DNA of 64,000 nucleotides, taken from assembly GCA_003243445.1 (NCBI GenBank), contig QFQQ01000006.1:1-64000 (forward strand). Reading direction: 5' to 3'. Positions 54,178 through 63,200 of this stretch are shown in pieces (positions within the stretch are counted from its first letter, which is position 1; each line of letters begins with the position of its first letter). The notes beneath the pieces were generated by a model. That model was not told the origin of the DNA and searched no databases. It saw nothing but the letters and a program-made list of their open reading frames with translations. A program made the position numbers and the translations under genes. The DNA is from Citrobacter freundii (GTDB lineage Bacteria > Bacteroidota > Bacteroidia > Chitinophagales > Chitinophagaceae).

Positions 54178-54434
54178 AAAATTCAATGTCGTTTAGTTAA
54201 CGTGAAGCTATTCGCTCGGCTGGCGTTAGGCCCCCTCTAAATCTCTCCGCCGCGGCGGAAGACTTACCACCGCCTGAAATAAGAGATGTTAAATCGTATG
54301 AATACTTATATTCTATGCGATTTGACTTCTCTTTCATGATAACTGTTCAAAGTCTCCCCCTTGGGGGGAGATTTAGAGGGGGCCCTACGCCAGTCAATTC
54401 AGGCAGGTTTTGCTAACTAAACGACATTGAATTT
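54178..54434. repeat. CCCTCTAAATCTC nested palindromic element (family d), copy 2, MITE-like
   Basis: Terminal inverted repeats AAATTCAATGTCGTTTAGTTA (first 20 bases shown by AAATTCAATGTCGTTTAGTT, 54179-54198) pair with the inverse at 54414-54434. Inside are arms with GGCCCCCTCTAAATCT (54230-54245) and the inverse at 54362-54385, then a core where GAAATAAGAGATGTTAAATC pairs with GATTTGACTTCTCTTTC. In the left arm the usual CCCCTTCAGGGG tip is replaced by the 14-bp palindrome TCCGCCGCGGCGGA (54247-54260). No coding capacity. Length about 255 bp. Confidence 0.75.
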
Positions 54435-55136
54435 CAATTGTGGGTGGAGGACATTGCAAATGAAAAGCAATCGTAAGGGATTTGCAAGCAATAGACCGCA
54501 GGCGATCGTTCTAATTAGCTGTCATTTCCAGACAATCATTCAGTCTGTTTGATTCCCTGAAACTTCCTCTTTTCTTCCCCGGGTTCCGCGGACGAACAGA
54601 GGAGCTTTCGAGGAGGTTTCGAGGAGGCAAAGAGAAGAATCCGGGGAGAAATTACCGAACGCCACTGAGTTTTGAGGAGCCCGCCCGGGATTTTGACGCC
54701 TCCCGCAAAATAGTTGGCAGATTTGAAAGACACAATGCGTATATATCCTTGCTGTTCTTCGATAGAAAACTAAACCGGTAAGACGCTAAGAGCGGGAAGA
54801 ACACCGGAGAAAAAGTATTTAGCAGGTTGAGTTAATTGGAAGAAATAATAAAAGACCATCGATAAATCAACTGCAAAATTTATACGGCAGACAGGCCGCT
54901 CAAAACAAATATCAAATGTCTTTACTTTCCGCAGTGCTCGTCTGCGGTCTGCCGTCCGTGGCCCGCGGTCTATGATCTCCGGATTTTTCAAAAAAAAGTT
55001 GATTTTCAATAGAAATTTCTTTCTCAAAATTTTTACAATATCCAAATTCCCTTACCTTTGCCTTCCCAAAAACGAACGGGGTAGTTCTTTATCACGGATC
55101 TGTCTTCATCCAGCAGGCAGAATATTTTTGGAATAA
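54435..55136. other. Gap of about 700 bp before the tRNA cluster
   Basis: No convincing gene on either strand. Purine-rich words (GAGGAGGTTTCGAGGAGGC) occur at 54600-54640. A single-orientation family c word block (GTCTGCGGTCTGCCGTCCG) lies at 54949-54974. A -7-like element TACCTTTG (55053-55060) is the likely promoter of the tRNA-tuf unit. Confidence 0.5.
55053..55060 (+). promoter_or_regulatory. -7 promoter element for the tRNA-tuf unit
   Basis: TACCTTTG matches TAnnTTTG exactly, 76 bp before tRNA-Thr. No convincing -33 element at the right distance. Confidence 0.5.
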
Positions 55137-55209
55137 GCCACCTTAGCTCAGCTGGTAGAGCAACTGATTTGTAATCAGTAGGTCGCCAGTTCGATTCTGG
55201 CAGGTGGCT
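55137..55209 (+). tRNA. tRNA-Thr(TGT)
   Basis: 73 nt: acceptor GCCACCT/AGGTGGC, anticodon arm CTGAT-TTGTAAT-CAG with anticodon TGT, T-arm GCCAGTTCGATTCTGGC. No CCA encoded. Confidence 0.95.
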
Positions 55210-55216
55210 CACGGAT

Positions 55217-55302
55217 GGGCAGATGGCCGAGTGGCTAAAGGCGACAGACTGTAAATCTGTTCTCTCACGAGTACGGAGGTTCGAATCCTTCTCTGCCCAC
55301 CA
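55217..55302 (+). tRNA. tRNA-Tyr(GTA), long variable arm, CCA encoded
   Basis: Acceptor GGGCAGA/TCTGCCC, anticodon loop CTGTAAA (GTA), a class II variable arm (CTCTCACGAGTACGG region), T-arm GGAGGTTCGAATCCTTC. The 3' end reads ACCA in the DNA, so CCA is genomic. It lies 8 bp after tRNA-Thr. Confidence 0.95.
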
Positions 55303-55314
55303 CCCTTCGGGGTA

Positions 55315-55405
55315 AGAGTTTTAGGTTTAAAGTTTAAAGGTTTAAAAGTTTAATCGTTTTAACAGGAAGAACATTTAAACTTTTAAACCTTTGAACGCTT
55401 AAACG
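55315..55405. repeat. GTTTAAAGG-word inverted repeat (family e), copy 2
   Basis: Left arm GGTTTAAAGTTTAAAGG and TTTAAAAGTTTAAT words (55323-55354), right arm ATTTAAACTTTTAAACCTTT and CGCTTAAACG words (55372-55405). It interrupts the tRNA cluster between tRNA-Tyr and the tRNA-Gly pair. Confidence 0.8.
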
Positions 55406-55444
55406 ACGGTTCTTGAGTTGACAAGTTCTTTAAGGTTAAAATAA

Positions 55445-55506
55445 GCGGGAGTAGCTCATTTGGTAGTCCGCCGCGGCGGATCCAAGCAGTTATTACTGGC
55501 GGGTTC
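55445..55506 (+). pseudogene. tRNA-Gly pseudogene interrupted by a 14-bp palindrome
   Basis: The first 22 nt (55445-55466) are identical to the intact tRNA-Gly downstream. The next 11 nt of the tRNA (AGCGATAGCCT) are replaced by the perfect palindrome TCCGCCGCGGCGGA (55467-55480). Then TCCAAGC matches the anticodon region again, and GGCGGGTTC the T-arm, after which homology ends. The leader GTTCTTTAA.GTTAAAATAAGC is also duplicated before the intact copy. Confidence 0.75.
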
Positions 55507-55521
55507 TTTAAAATTAAATAA

Positions 55522-55597
55522 GCGGGAGTAGCTCATTTGGTAGAGCGATAGCCTTCCAAGCTATAGGTGGCGAGTTCGAGCCTCGTCTCCCGCTCCA
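55522..55597 (+). tRNA. tRNA-Gly(TCC), CCA encoded
   Basis: Acceptor GCGGGAG/CTCCCGC, D-arm GCTCATTTGGTAGAGC, anticodon loop CTTCCAA (TCC), T-arm GCGAGTTCGAGCCTCGT, discriminator T then CCA in the DNA. Confidence 0.95.
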
Positions 55598-55667
55598 CAG
55601 AGATAACAGACAAGAAACGAAAGCTGGTCAGCCAGCTAACAACGGCTTGTCTCTTTCGATGCGAGCA

Positions 55668-55739
<72 letters not shown>

Positions 55740-55861
55740 CTTAAGCCTGGCGAATGAATGTGGAAGAAAGATCAGAAGATGGCAAGAAAGCGGAGAATAG
55801 TGATATTACCGCTCATTATAGAAAACAATAATTGGGTAAACACAACTAAAAACAGATAACA

Positions 55862-57049
55862 ATGTCAAAAGAGACCTTTAAGAGGGACAAACCCCACGTA
55901 AACATTGGTACGATTGGTCACGTTGACCATGGTAAGACCACTTTGACTGCTGCGATTACCGAGATCCTTGCTAAAAAAGGTCTGGCGCAAGCAAAAAAAT
56001 ATGACGAAATCGACGGTGCTCCTGAAGAAAAAGAAAGGGGTATCACGATCAATACTGCACACGTAGAATATCAGACTGACACTCGTCACTACGCACACGT
56101 AGATTGCCCAGGTCACGCTGACTACGTAAAAAACATGATCACTGGTGCTGCTCAGATGGATGGTGCAATCCTCGTAGTAGCTGCTACCGACGGTCCTATG
56201 CCACAAACAAAAGAGCACATCCTCCTCGCTCGTCAGGTAGGTGTTCCTCGTATCGTGGTATTCATGAACAAGGTTGACCTTGTTGATGATCCTGAACTGT
56301 TGGATCTCGTTGAAATGGAAATCCGTGATGAGCTGACTAAACGCGGCTTTGACGGTGACAATACTCCAATCATCAAAGGTTCTGCTACCGGTGCTCTCGC
56401 TGGTGACGAAAAATGGGTTGGTGCTATCACTGAACTGATGGATGCTGTAGATACTTATATCCCACTGCCTCCACGTCCGGTTGATCTTCCGTTCCTGATG
56501 TCAGTTGAAGACGTATTCTCTATCACTGGTCGTGGTACTGTTGCTACAGGCCGTATCGAAAGAGGTCGCGTTAAAACTGGTGAAGGCGTTGAGATCGTAG
56601 GTCTGATCGAAGCTCCTCTTACTTCTACAGTAACTGGTGTTGAGATGTTCCGTAAGATCCTTGACGAAGGTGAAGCTGGTGACAACGCAGGTCTGCTCCT
56701 CCGCGGTATTGAGAAAACTCAGATCCGTCGCGGTATGGTAATCTGCAAACCAGGTTCTATCACTCCTCACACTGAGTTCCGTTGCGAAGTATACGTACTG
56801 AGCAAAGACGAAGGTGGCCGTCACACTCCATTCTTCAACAAATACCGCCCTCAGTTCTACTTCCGTACAACTGACGTAACCGGTGAAGTTGAACTGAATG
56901 CAGGTACTGAGATGGTTATGCCTGGTGATAACACCTCTCTGAAAGTAAAACTGATCCAGCCTATCGCGATGGAAAAAGGTCTGAAATTCGCGATCCGCGA
57001 AGGTGGCCGTACAGTAGGCGCAGGTCAGGTTACTGAGATCCTGAAATAA
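55862..57049 (+). CDS. tuf: Elongation factor Tu
   Basis: 395 residues. GTPase that delivers aminoacyl-tRNA to the ribosome. G1 GHVDHGKT, switch I region ERGITINTAHVEY, G3 DCPGHADY, G4 NKVDL, and beta-barrel domains 2 and 3 ending GQVTEILK. The codon choice is visibly more biased than in neighbours (many GTA/GCT/CGT/GGT), as in highly expressed genes. Set between tRNA-Thr and tRNA-Trp, a classic tRNA-tuf-secE-nusG order. Confidence 0.98.
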   Translation: MSKETFKRDKPHVNIGTIGHVDHGKTTLTAAITEILAKKGLAQAKKYDEIDGAPEEKERGITINTAHVEYQTDTRHYAHVDCPGHADYVKNMITGAAQMDGAILVVAATDGPMPQTKEHILLARQVGVPRIVVFMNKVDLVDDPELLDLVEMEIRDELTKRGFDGDNTPIIKGSATGALAGDEKWVGAITELMDAVDTYIPLPPRPVDLPFLMSVEDVFSITGRGTVATGRIERGRVKTGEGVEIVGLIEAPLTSTVTGVEMFRKILDEGEAGDNAGLLLRGIEKTQIRRGMVICKPGSITPHTEFRCEVYVLSKDEGGRHTPFFNKYRPQFYFRTTDVTGEVELNAGTEMVMPGDNTSLKVKLIQPIAMEKGLKFAIREGGRTVGAGQVTEILK

Positions 57050-57101
57050 GCAATCTATTTCCTCCCAAAAAGAGGACTTACGACAAGCTTTATATACATT
57101 T

Positions 57102-57134
57102 ACAAAGTACTTGGGTACACCCCGGGTACTTTGT
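57102..57134 (+). terminator. Hairpin after tuf
   Basis: ACAAAGTAC (57102-57110) pairs with GTACTTTGT (57126-57134), with an inner GGG/CCC. Only a weak T run (ATTATA) follows, so it may be a partial terminator or a processing site before tRNA-Trp, 6 bp further. Confidence 0.5.
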
Positions 57135-57139
57135 ATTAT

Positions 57140-57210
57140 ACGGGCATAGTTCAACGGCAGAATAGCGGTCTCCAAAACCGTTGATGGGAGTTCGAATCTC
57201 TCTGCCCGTG
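57140..57210 (+). tRNA. tRNA-Trp(CCA)
   Basis: 71 nt: acceptor ACGGGCA/TGCCCGT, D-arm GTTCAACGGCAGAAT, anticodon loop CTCCAAA (CCA), T-arm GGGAGTTCGAATCTCTC, discriminator G. No CCA tail encoded. Confidence 0.95.
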
Positions 57211-57216
57211 CAAACC

Positions 57217-57316
57217 AAAGGTTTAAAAGTTCAAAAGTTTAAAGGTTTAAAGTTTTTTTGAACCTGGAAATTAAACTCTTAAACTTTTAAACCTTTAAAC
57301 TTTAAACTCTTAACTT
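57217..57316. repeat. GTTTAAAGG-word inverted repeat (family e), copy 3
   Basis: Left arm AGGTTTAAAAGTTCAAAAG and TTTAAAGGTTTAAAG words (57219-57255), right arm CTTAAACTTTTAAACC and TTTAAACTTTAAACTC words (57274-57310). It lies between tRNA-Trp and secE; the right end gives TAACTTTA, close to a -7 element. Confidence 0.8.
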
Positions 57317-57323
57317 TAAGAGC

Positions 57324-57521
57324 ATGAACAAAATCACAACTTACTTCAGAGAATCCTACAAGGAGCTGACAGAAAAAGTGACCTGGCCAAACTGGGCTCA
57401 ACTGCAACAATCTACCATGATCGTGCTGGTTGCAACCCTGGTGATCACTGCACTTGTTTCTCTGATGGACTTCGGAGCAGGAAGCCTGCTGAAATTAGTT
57501 TACAACGAACTGTTTAAATAA
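57324..57521 (+). CDS. secE: Preprotein translocase subunit SecE
   Basis: 65 residues, the short one-TM form. Amphipathic helix FRESYKELTEKVTWPNWAQL followed by one TM (MIVLVATLVITALVSLMDFG). Clamps SecY in the inner membrane. It ends 4 bp before nusG, one operon. Confidence 0.95.
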   Translation: MNKITTYFRESYKELTEKVTWPNWAQLQQSTMIVLVATLVITALVSLMDFGAGSLLKLVYNELFK

Positions 57522-57525
57522 CAAC

Positions 57526-58110
57526 ATGGAAGCTACTACGACAAATACAGACAATGCGCAGCAGAAGGAGACAAAGTGGTTTGTGCTTCGTGTCGTGAGC
57601 GGAAAGGAAAGAAAGGTAAAAGAATACCTCGACAGGGAAATCTCTCGCGGCGGTTGGAGCGAAGTAGTTAAACAGGTATTCCTTCCTGTTGAAAAAGTAT
57701 ACAAAGTTGCTAACGGAAAGAAAGTAGTGCGTGAGCGTAACTACTATCCCGGATATGTAATGATCGAAGTCATCGACGGTAAACTCAACGACGATCTTCG
57801 CGATACGATCAAAAACACCAATAGCGTTATCCACTTCCTCGGAAAGGATAACCCTATCGCTCTCCGCAAAGCCGAAGTAAATAAAATGCTCGGCAAAATG
57901 GACGAAATGGCTGAAGCCGGCGGCGTTAGCGTCAGCGAACCATTTATCGTTGGCGAAACCATCAAGATCATTGAAGGCGCATTCAATGACTTCAATGGCG
58001 TGATTGAAGAAGTGAACGACGAAAAGAAAAAACTGAAAGTTACCGTTAAGATCTTCGGACGCTCAACACCTGTTGAACTCAACTACATGCAGGTTGAAAA
58101 GATCAGCTAA
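57526..58110 (+). CDS. nusG: Transcription termination/antitermination factor NusG
   Basis: 194 residues. NGN domain with KWFVLRVVSGKERKVKEYL and YYPGYVMIEV, KOW domain near the C-terminus (GETIKIIEGAFNDFNGVIEE). Binds RNA polymerase and couples to ribosomes. A terminator and a repeat follow directly, so rplK, rplA, rplJ, rplL and rpoBC are not downstream as in most bacteria. Confidence 0.96.
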   Translation: MEATTTNTDNAQQKETKWFVLRVVSGKERKVKEYLDREISRGGWSEVVKQVFLPVEKVYKVANGKKVVRERNYYPGYVMIEVIDGKLNDDLRDTIKNTNSVIHFLGKDNPIALRKAEVNKMLGKMDEMAEAGGVSVSEPFIVGETIKIIEGAFNDFNGVIEEVNDEKKKLKVTVKIFGRSTPVELNYMQVEKIS

Positions 58111-58155
58111 GGAAGACAAACGGTCACTGCAGAGAAGATATTTTTTTAATGAACC

Positions 58156-58192
58156 AAAGCCATTCCTTTAAAAGGGAGTGGCTTTTATTTTA
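58156..58192 (+). terminator. Terminator of secE-nusG
   Basis: AAAGCCATTCC (58156-58166) pairs with GGGAGTGGCTTT (58174-58185), one mismatch, then TTTATTTT. Lies 45 bp after the nusG stop. Confidence 0.8.
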
Positions 58193-58198
58193 CCACCG

Positions 58199-58291
58199 GT
58201 AAAAAGTAAAAAGTAAAAATTCACTCAAATACGAAGGAACACTTCTATGAGCGGGTTGACATTTTTACTTTTTAATTTTGACTTTTGACTT
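58199..58291. repeat. AAAAAGT-word inverted repeat (family a), copy 2
   Basis: Left arm GGTAAAAAGTAAAAAGTAAA (58199-58218), right arm TTTTTACTTTTTAATTTTGA and ACTTTTGACTT (58262-58291). The core holds GAAGGAACACTTC. It lies between the nusG terminator and the sulfatase-fold gene. Confidence 0.8.
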
Positions 58292-58296
58292 CCAGA

Positions 58297-60135
58297 ATGG
58301 CTGCCAAATTCAAATTCATCCTGCTTTATTTCTTAAGCTGGGTCATTTTCTTTGACCTTATGCGGGTCGTTTTCCTGTTATATCATTTCAGTAAAACGAA
58401 GCAACTGCCTTTCCATACAGTGCTTGGAAGCTTGTGCTACGGATTGAAAATGGATATGTCGGTGGCGGCATATATAACTGCACCCATATGCCTGTTCGTA
58501 CTGCTCAGCCTGTGGGTCCGCTTTTTCAAACGGCTTCCTGTTTACAGAATATATACCGTTGTCATTCTCCTGATCATCGCTATCATCTGCCTCGCAGACC
58601 TCGAGATCTATTCTTCCTGGGGCGTACGGCTTGATATGACACCGCTGCGGTTTGTCGTAACTCCCAAAGAAGCATACGCGTCCATCAGCCATATCCCGCT
58701 TGTATTTGTAGGATTGATCTTTGCCGCAGCCTATGCATTGTTCTATTTCTGTTTTGTATTTATCCTGAAACGGATCTTTTTCCAGGAGCAGAATAATTAC
58801 AAACCACAAACTGCTGTGTTGTTACTGCTTTTTACCGGCGCACTGATCATCCCGATCCGTGGCGGTCTGCAGCAAACACCATTGAATCAAAGCAGCGTTT
58901 ATTTTTCTATACACAACTATGCTAACCAGGCCGCCATCAATCCCGTATGGAACCTCTTGCACAGCGCGATGAGTAAAGGAGCCTCCACCCACAATCCATA
59001 CCTCTACCTCACAGAAGAAAAAGTAAAACACGTTACAGATAGCCTTTATACTGCAAGCAACACAACGGATTCCGTTCTGCGGAAATCAGACACACCGGTC
59101 AATGTACTGGTAGTCGTTTGGGAAAGTTTTACTGAAAAAGCCATACACGTCAAGATCAAAGACCAGGAAGTAACGCCTCGCTTTAATCAGTTGCGAAAAG
59201 AAGGGATTTACTTTAATAATATGTATGCGAGTGGCGACAGGACGTATAAAGGTCTTCCCGCCATCTTCAGTGGTTATCCGGCTATGCCGAACGGCACGAT
59301 CATCCATTCTCCGGCAAAGTCCATCAAATTGGAGGTCTTATCCCATCTCTTCAAGCAAAAAGGATATGCTACCCCATTCTTTTACGGGGGTGAACCGGAA
59401 TTTGCAAACATCAAATCATACCTGCTGCAAGGCGGTTTCGATCCGATCGTTGGTAAAAATGATTTTGATGCAAAGGATATGAATTCAAAATGGGGCGCGC
59501 ATGATGGAGTGGTGGCCAATCGCGTACTCCATGATATCGATAAAGAAAAAGGTCCCTTCTTTGCTGCATGGCTTACCCTCACCAGTCATGAACCATTTGA
59601 AACGCCTGTGCCCGTAGTATTTGATGGCATGGACACCAAAAGTAAATTCCTGAACTCATTACATTATACCGACGCAGTGATCGGTGAGTTCATTGATTCA
59701 TGCAAAGCTCAGCCGTGGTGGAATAATACATTGATCATTATCACCGGTGATCACGGACATATATTGCCTGACTCAGATCATCGGGCAGATGATTTCCGCA
59801 CACCAATGCTGTGGCTGGGCGGTGCACTGAACAGAAATGGCTTGGTCATCGAAAAAAATGTTTCCCAACTGGATATTGCTGCCACTTTATCTGCTCAGTT
59901 TGGTTTGGATAGAACAAAATTTCCTTTCAGTAAAAATGTCTTTGATCCGGCAGAAAAGCCCTGGGCCTTCTTCACATATAACGATGCATTTGGCTTTGTA
60001 GATAGTTCAGGGCGACTGGTCTTTGATAATATCGGTAAGCGCCCGATCGAACGCGAAGGCGCTACCGGCGCTAAACAGGTAGAGGCAGGAAAATCAATGA
60101 TGCAATGGGTGTATGATGATTTTCTGAAGAAATGA
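58297..60135 (+). CDS. LTA-synthase-like sulfatase-fold membrane protein
   Basis: 612 residues from the ATG at 58297 (MAAKFKFILLYFLSWVIFFD); upstream codons are repeat DNA. Five N-terminal TM segments, then a periplasmic sulfatase/alkaline-phosphatase-fold domain (about 260-600) with the nucleophile Thr316 in ASGDRTYKGLPAIF, metal ligands in VVVWESFTEK and ITGDHGHILPDSDHR. This is the layout of LtaS and of phosphoethanolamine or phosphoglycerol transferases. Gram-negative members modify lipid A or glycans; the acceptor here is unknown. Single gene, same strand as the sensor downstream. Confidence 0.9.
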   Translation: MAAKFKFILLYFLSWVIFFDLMRVVFLLYHFSKTKQLPFHTVLGSLCYGLKMDMSVAAYITAPICLFVLLSLWVRFFKRLPVYRIYTVVILLIIAIICLADLEIYSSWGVRLDMTPLRFVVTPKEAYASISHIPLVFVGLIFAAAYALFYFCFVFILKRIFFQEQNNYKPQTAVLLLLFTGALIIPIRGGLQQTPLNQSSVYFSIHNYANQAAINPVWNLLHSAMSKGASTHNPYLYLTEEKVKHVTDSLYTASNTTDSVLRKSDTPVNVLVVVWESFTEKAIHVKIKDQEVTPRFNQLRKEGIYFNNMYASGDRTYKGLPAIFSGYPAMPNGTIIHSPAKSIKLEVLSHLFKQKGYATPFFYGGEPEFANIKSYLLQGGFDPIVGKNDFDAKDMNSKWGAHDGVVANRVLHDIDKEKGPFFAAWLTLTSHEPFETPVPVVFDGMDTKSKFLNSLHYTDAVIGEFIDSCKAQPWWNNTLIIITGDHGHILPDSDHRADDFRTPMLWLGGALNRNGLVIEKNVSQLDIAATLSAQFGLDRTKFPFSKNVFDPAEKPWAFFTYNDAFGFVDSSGRLVFDNIGKRPIEREGATGAKQVEAGKSMMQWVYDDFLKK

Positions 60136-60206
60136 CGATATTCGGTGATCGTTGATAAATGATCTGCGGCTCAGTGCCACACCGGATTTTTAAACTTTAG
60201 TAGCAA

Positions 60207-63200
60207 ATGAATTTTTCCTGCAGGCAGATACCGGTCAACAATCGCCGGGCAATAGGTGATTGCTTACGCCTGCATACTACTCTTACCTTTTTCTGTTTAC
60301 TTCTTTTCTGTTTCACATTGCAGGCTCAACGCATCACACATATCGGTGCCGCGCAGGGTATCAATGGTCAGCAGACATTCAACATCGTTCAGGATAAAAA
60401 AGGATTTCTCTGGATCTCCACGCGCTTCGGGGTTGACAGATTTGATGGATTGAACGTCAAGAACTATTTCATGGACATTCTTTACAATGGTACCATGCCC
60501 ATCCGTACCATAAGAGTTGAATTGGACAGGAATGCTGATCTCTGGGCTTATACTGACAGAGGTACGATCTATAAATACAATAATGATCGTGACGAATTTA
60601 TTGTCCACAAAGATCTTAAAACATATATCCGCTGGCTTTGCTTCGACAGTAATAACAATATATGGGTTACTACAGGAAGAGAGATCGGAATATTAAAAGA
60701 CAGCACGCTTCAACTGTTACCGGCATTACAAAAAGAAGGAACGGGATACAGACGCATTTTCTTATTCGATAAAGAAGATCTCTTGCTGATCAATAATGAA
60801 CAGATCCTGCTTTATAATACCCGCACCAAACAATCATCTCCGTTTATCGACAGCAAATTGCTGAAGGAAAAAGGAATGACCCCTGAAACCTGTTTGTATG
60901 AGCCGGCAACAGGCAAGGCCTGGATCGGTACCATCAATAAAGGATTGTTTCTGTATGATATAAACAGTAAAACATTGTCTCCCGTTGGTGATTCAAGGCT
61001 TTGGTATCACCCGGTATTGTCCATGGCGCGTTTTGATAAAGATCATATTCTTGTCGGCACCGAAGGCATGGGCGCATATCTTTTTAATACCAATGATCTT
61101 CGGATTGAGAAATTCTACAACCAGCAAAGCGAAGAGAAAACACGTATCAGTGGTAATGCTGTTTACGATGTATATAAAGATGCGGAAGGAAAGGTATGGC
61201 TGTCTACATTTTCGGATGGAGTAAGTATTCTTGATTTCAACGACCGGGGTTTTCAAACGATACAACATGAAAAGAACAACCCGAACTCATTAAGCCGAGA
61301 TATCGTTTGTGACATACTGGAGGATTCAGATGGCATTCTTTGGTTTGCTACCAATAATGATCTTTGTTTCTGGAACAGGAAAACCAATCAATGGAAAAAA
61401 GTATTGAATGAAACGAATGTACTGACACTTTATGAAGACAGCCGTCATGATATATGGGTTGGCACTTATTCTTCCGGTGTTTATCAACTGAATAAACAGG
61501 GAGCCGTCATAGCGCACTACATGGTTGAAGCGGGTTCAGAGAACAGCATCGGTACGAATTTCGTTTATGCGATAGCCGAAGATGCAGAGGGCAACCTTTG
61601 GTTTGGCGGTAAAAGGGGAAACGTTTCGAAATTTGTTCCTTCATCCGGGAGGTTTACCACGATCGCGGTTACACAGGCGAATCATATCATACGGAAGGAT
61701 GCGCATACCATGCTTGTATCGACAGAGTCTGGAGTATACGAAGTCTCAACCGATACAAAGAGCCGGAAAGATTGCGCCTTCAATGCAAAACTGAAAAGCA
61801 GGTATATCAGTGATATGTATCTGCAATCTGATTCCATCATCTGGATCGGTACTTATGGAAACGGGTTGAACAGGTGTAACCTGCAGACAGGAGCGGTAAC
61901 AGTCTTTTCACAAAAGAACGGACTACCCTCTGATATTATTTATGCTATAGAAAAAGATGAGGCAAACAATCTTTGGTTCAGTTCCGAAAATGGTATCAGC
62001 CGTTTTGATCTCTCCACATTCCAGGTAGAGAATTTTTCTGCTGCCGATGGTATCTCGGGCAACAGGTTCCGCCAGTTATCCAAAGCAAAAAGCGCCAACG
62101 GTGATCTTTACTTTGGATCATATTCAGGCGCTACATTTTTTAATCCAAAGACGATTGCCAGGAAAAAAGATGAAGCACATCTTTCACTCCAAAACTTCTG
62201 GCTTTTTAATCAGATCATTAAGCCAGGTGACCCGCATTCGCCATTATCACACGCAATGGATGATACAAAAAGTATCACGCTTGATCATAACCAGCATTCG
62301 TTCTCAATAGACTTCGTCGGTATCGATTATTCGTTGGGAAAGACACGGCGTTATTTATGGAAGCTGGAGAACCTCGATCAGAATTGGGTGGGACCAACTT
62401 CGGAACACATCGCCAACTATACCAACCTTAGCCCGAATGAGTATGTTTTCCGCGTAAAATACCTGGATGAGAACAATAACCTGCTTGATGAGAAAGCGGT
62501 GACTATAAAAGTACTTCCGCCATTCTGGGATACTATCTGGGCGAGGATACTCATTGCAATCATTCTGCTTGTTATTGCATGGTTGGTTTACCGCTATGTA
62601 AGACAAAAAGTGCAGGAAAGGCAAACAGCAGAAAAGATCCGGTTCTTTATCAATACTGCTCATGACATACGCACACCACTTACCCTGATAGGCGCACCGA
62701 TCTATGAATTGAAAGAACAGATACAACCATCAGCCAAGAACAACTACCTGATGAAGCTGGTTACGGAGAATCTTGATAAGCTGAACAGGATGTTCTCCCA
62801 ATTGCTGGATTTTCAAAAGGCATACGAATCACGCGATCAACTGGTGATCCAGCAGCGTGATATTAAAAAATACCTTACGAAGAAACTGGAAGACTGGCAG
62901 GCGGCCGCTCATACAAAGCGCATCATGCTTTCGCTTGAATTGCCCTTACAGGAAATAGCGGAATGGTTTGATGCGGAGAAAATGGATAAGATCCTGGATA
63001 ATCTTATCTCCAATGCCATTAAATATACACCGGAAGGAGGGAAGGTGAATATCGTTCTGTCTGCCGATCAGAACTTCTGGCAGATCGCTGTTGCAGATAA
63101 TGGTATCGGCATTTCAAGACAGGATCGTAAGAACCTGTTCAAACGTTTTTACCGTGCCGGCAATGCAGTGAACAAACAGATCGCCGGTTCCGGGCTTGGA

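Noticed and set aside
54536..55045. Two minus-strand frames of 65 and 91 codons before the tRNA cluster
   Set aside because: They read through repeat words and purine-rich runs and have no recognisable features.
60297..62726. Many short frames on both strands over the right-edge sensor gene
   Set aside because: All are shadows of one continuous frame from 60207 to the window edge, confirmed by keeping the propeller, kinase and receiver motifs in the same phase.
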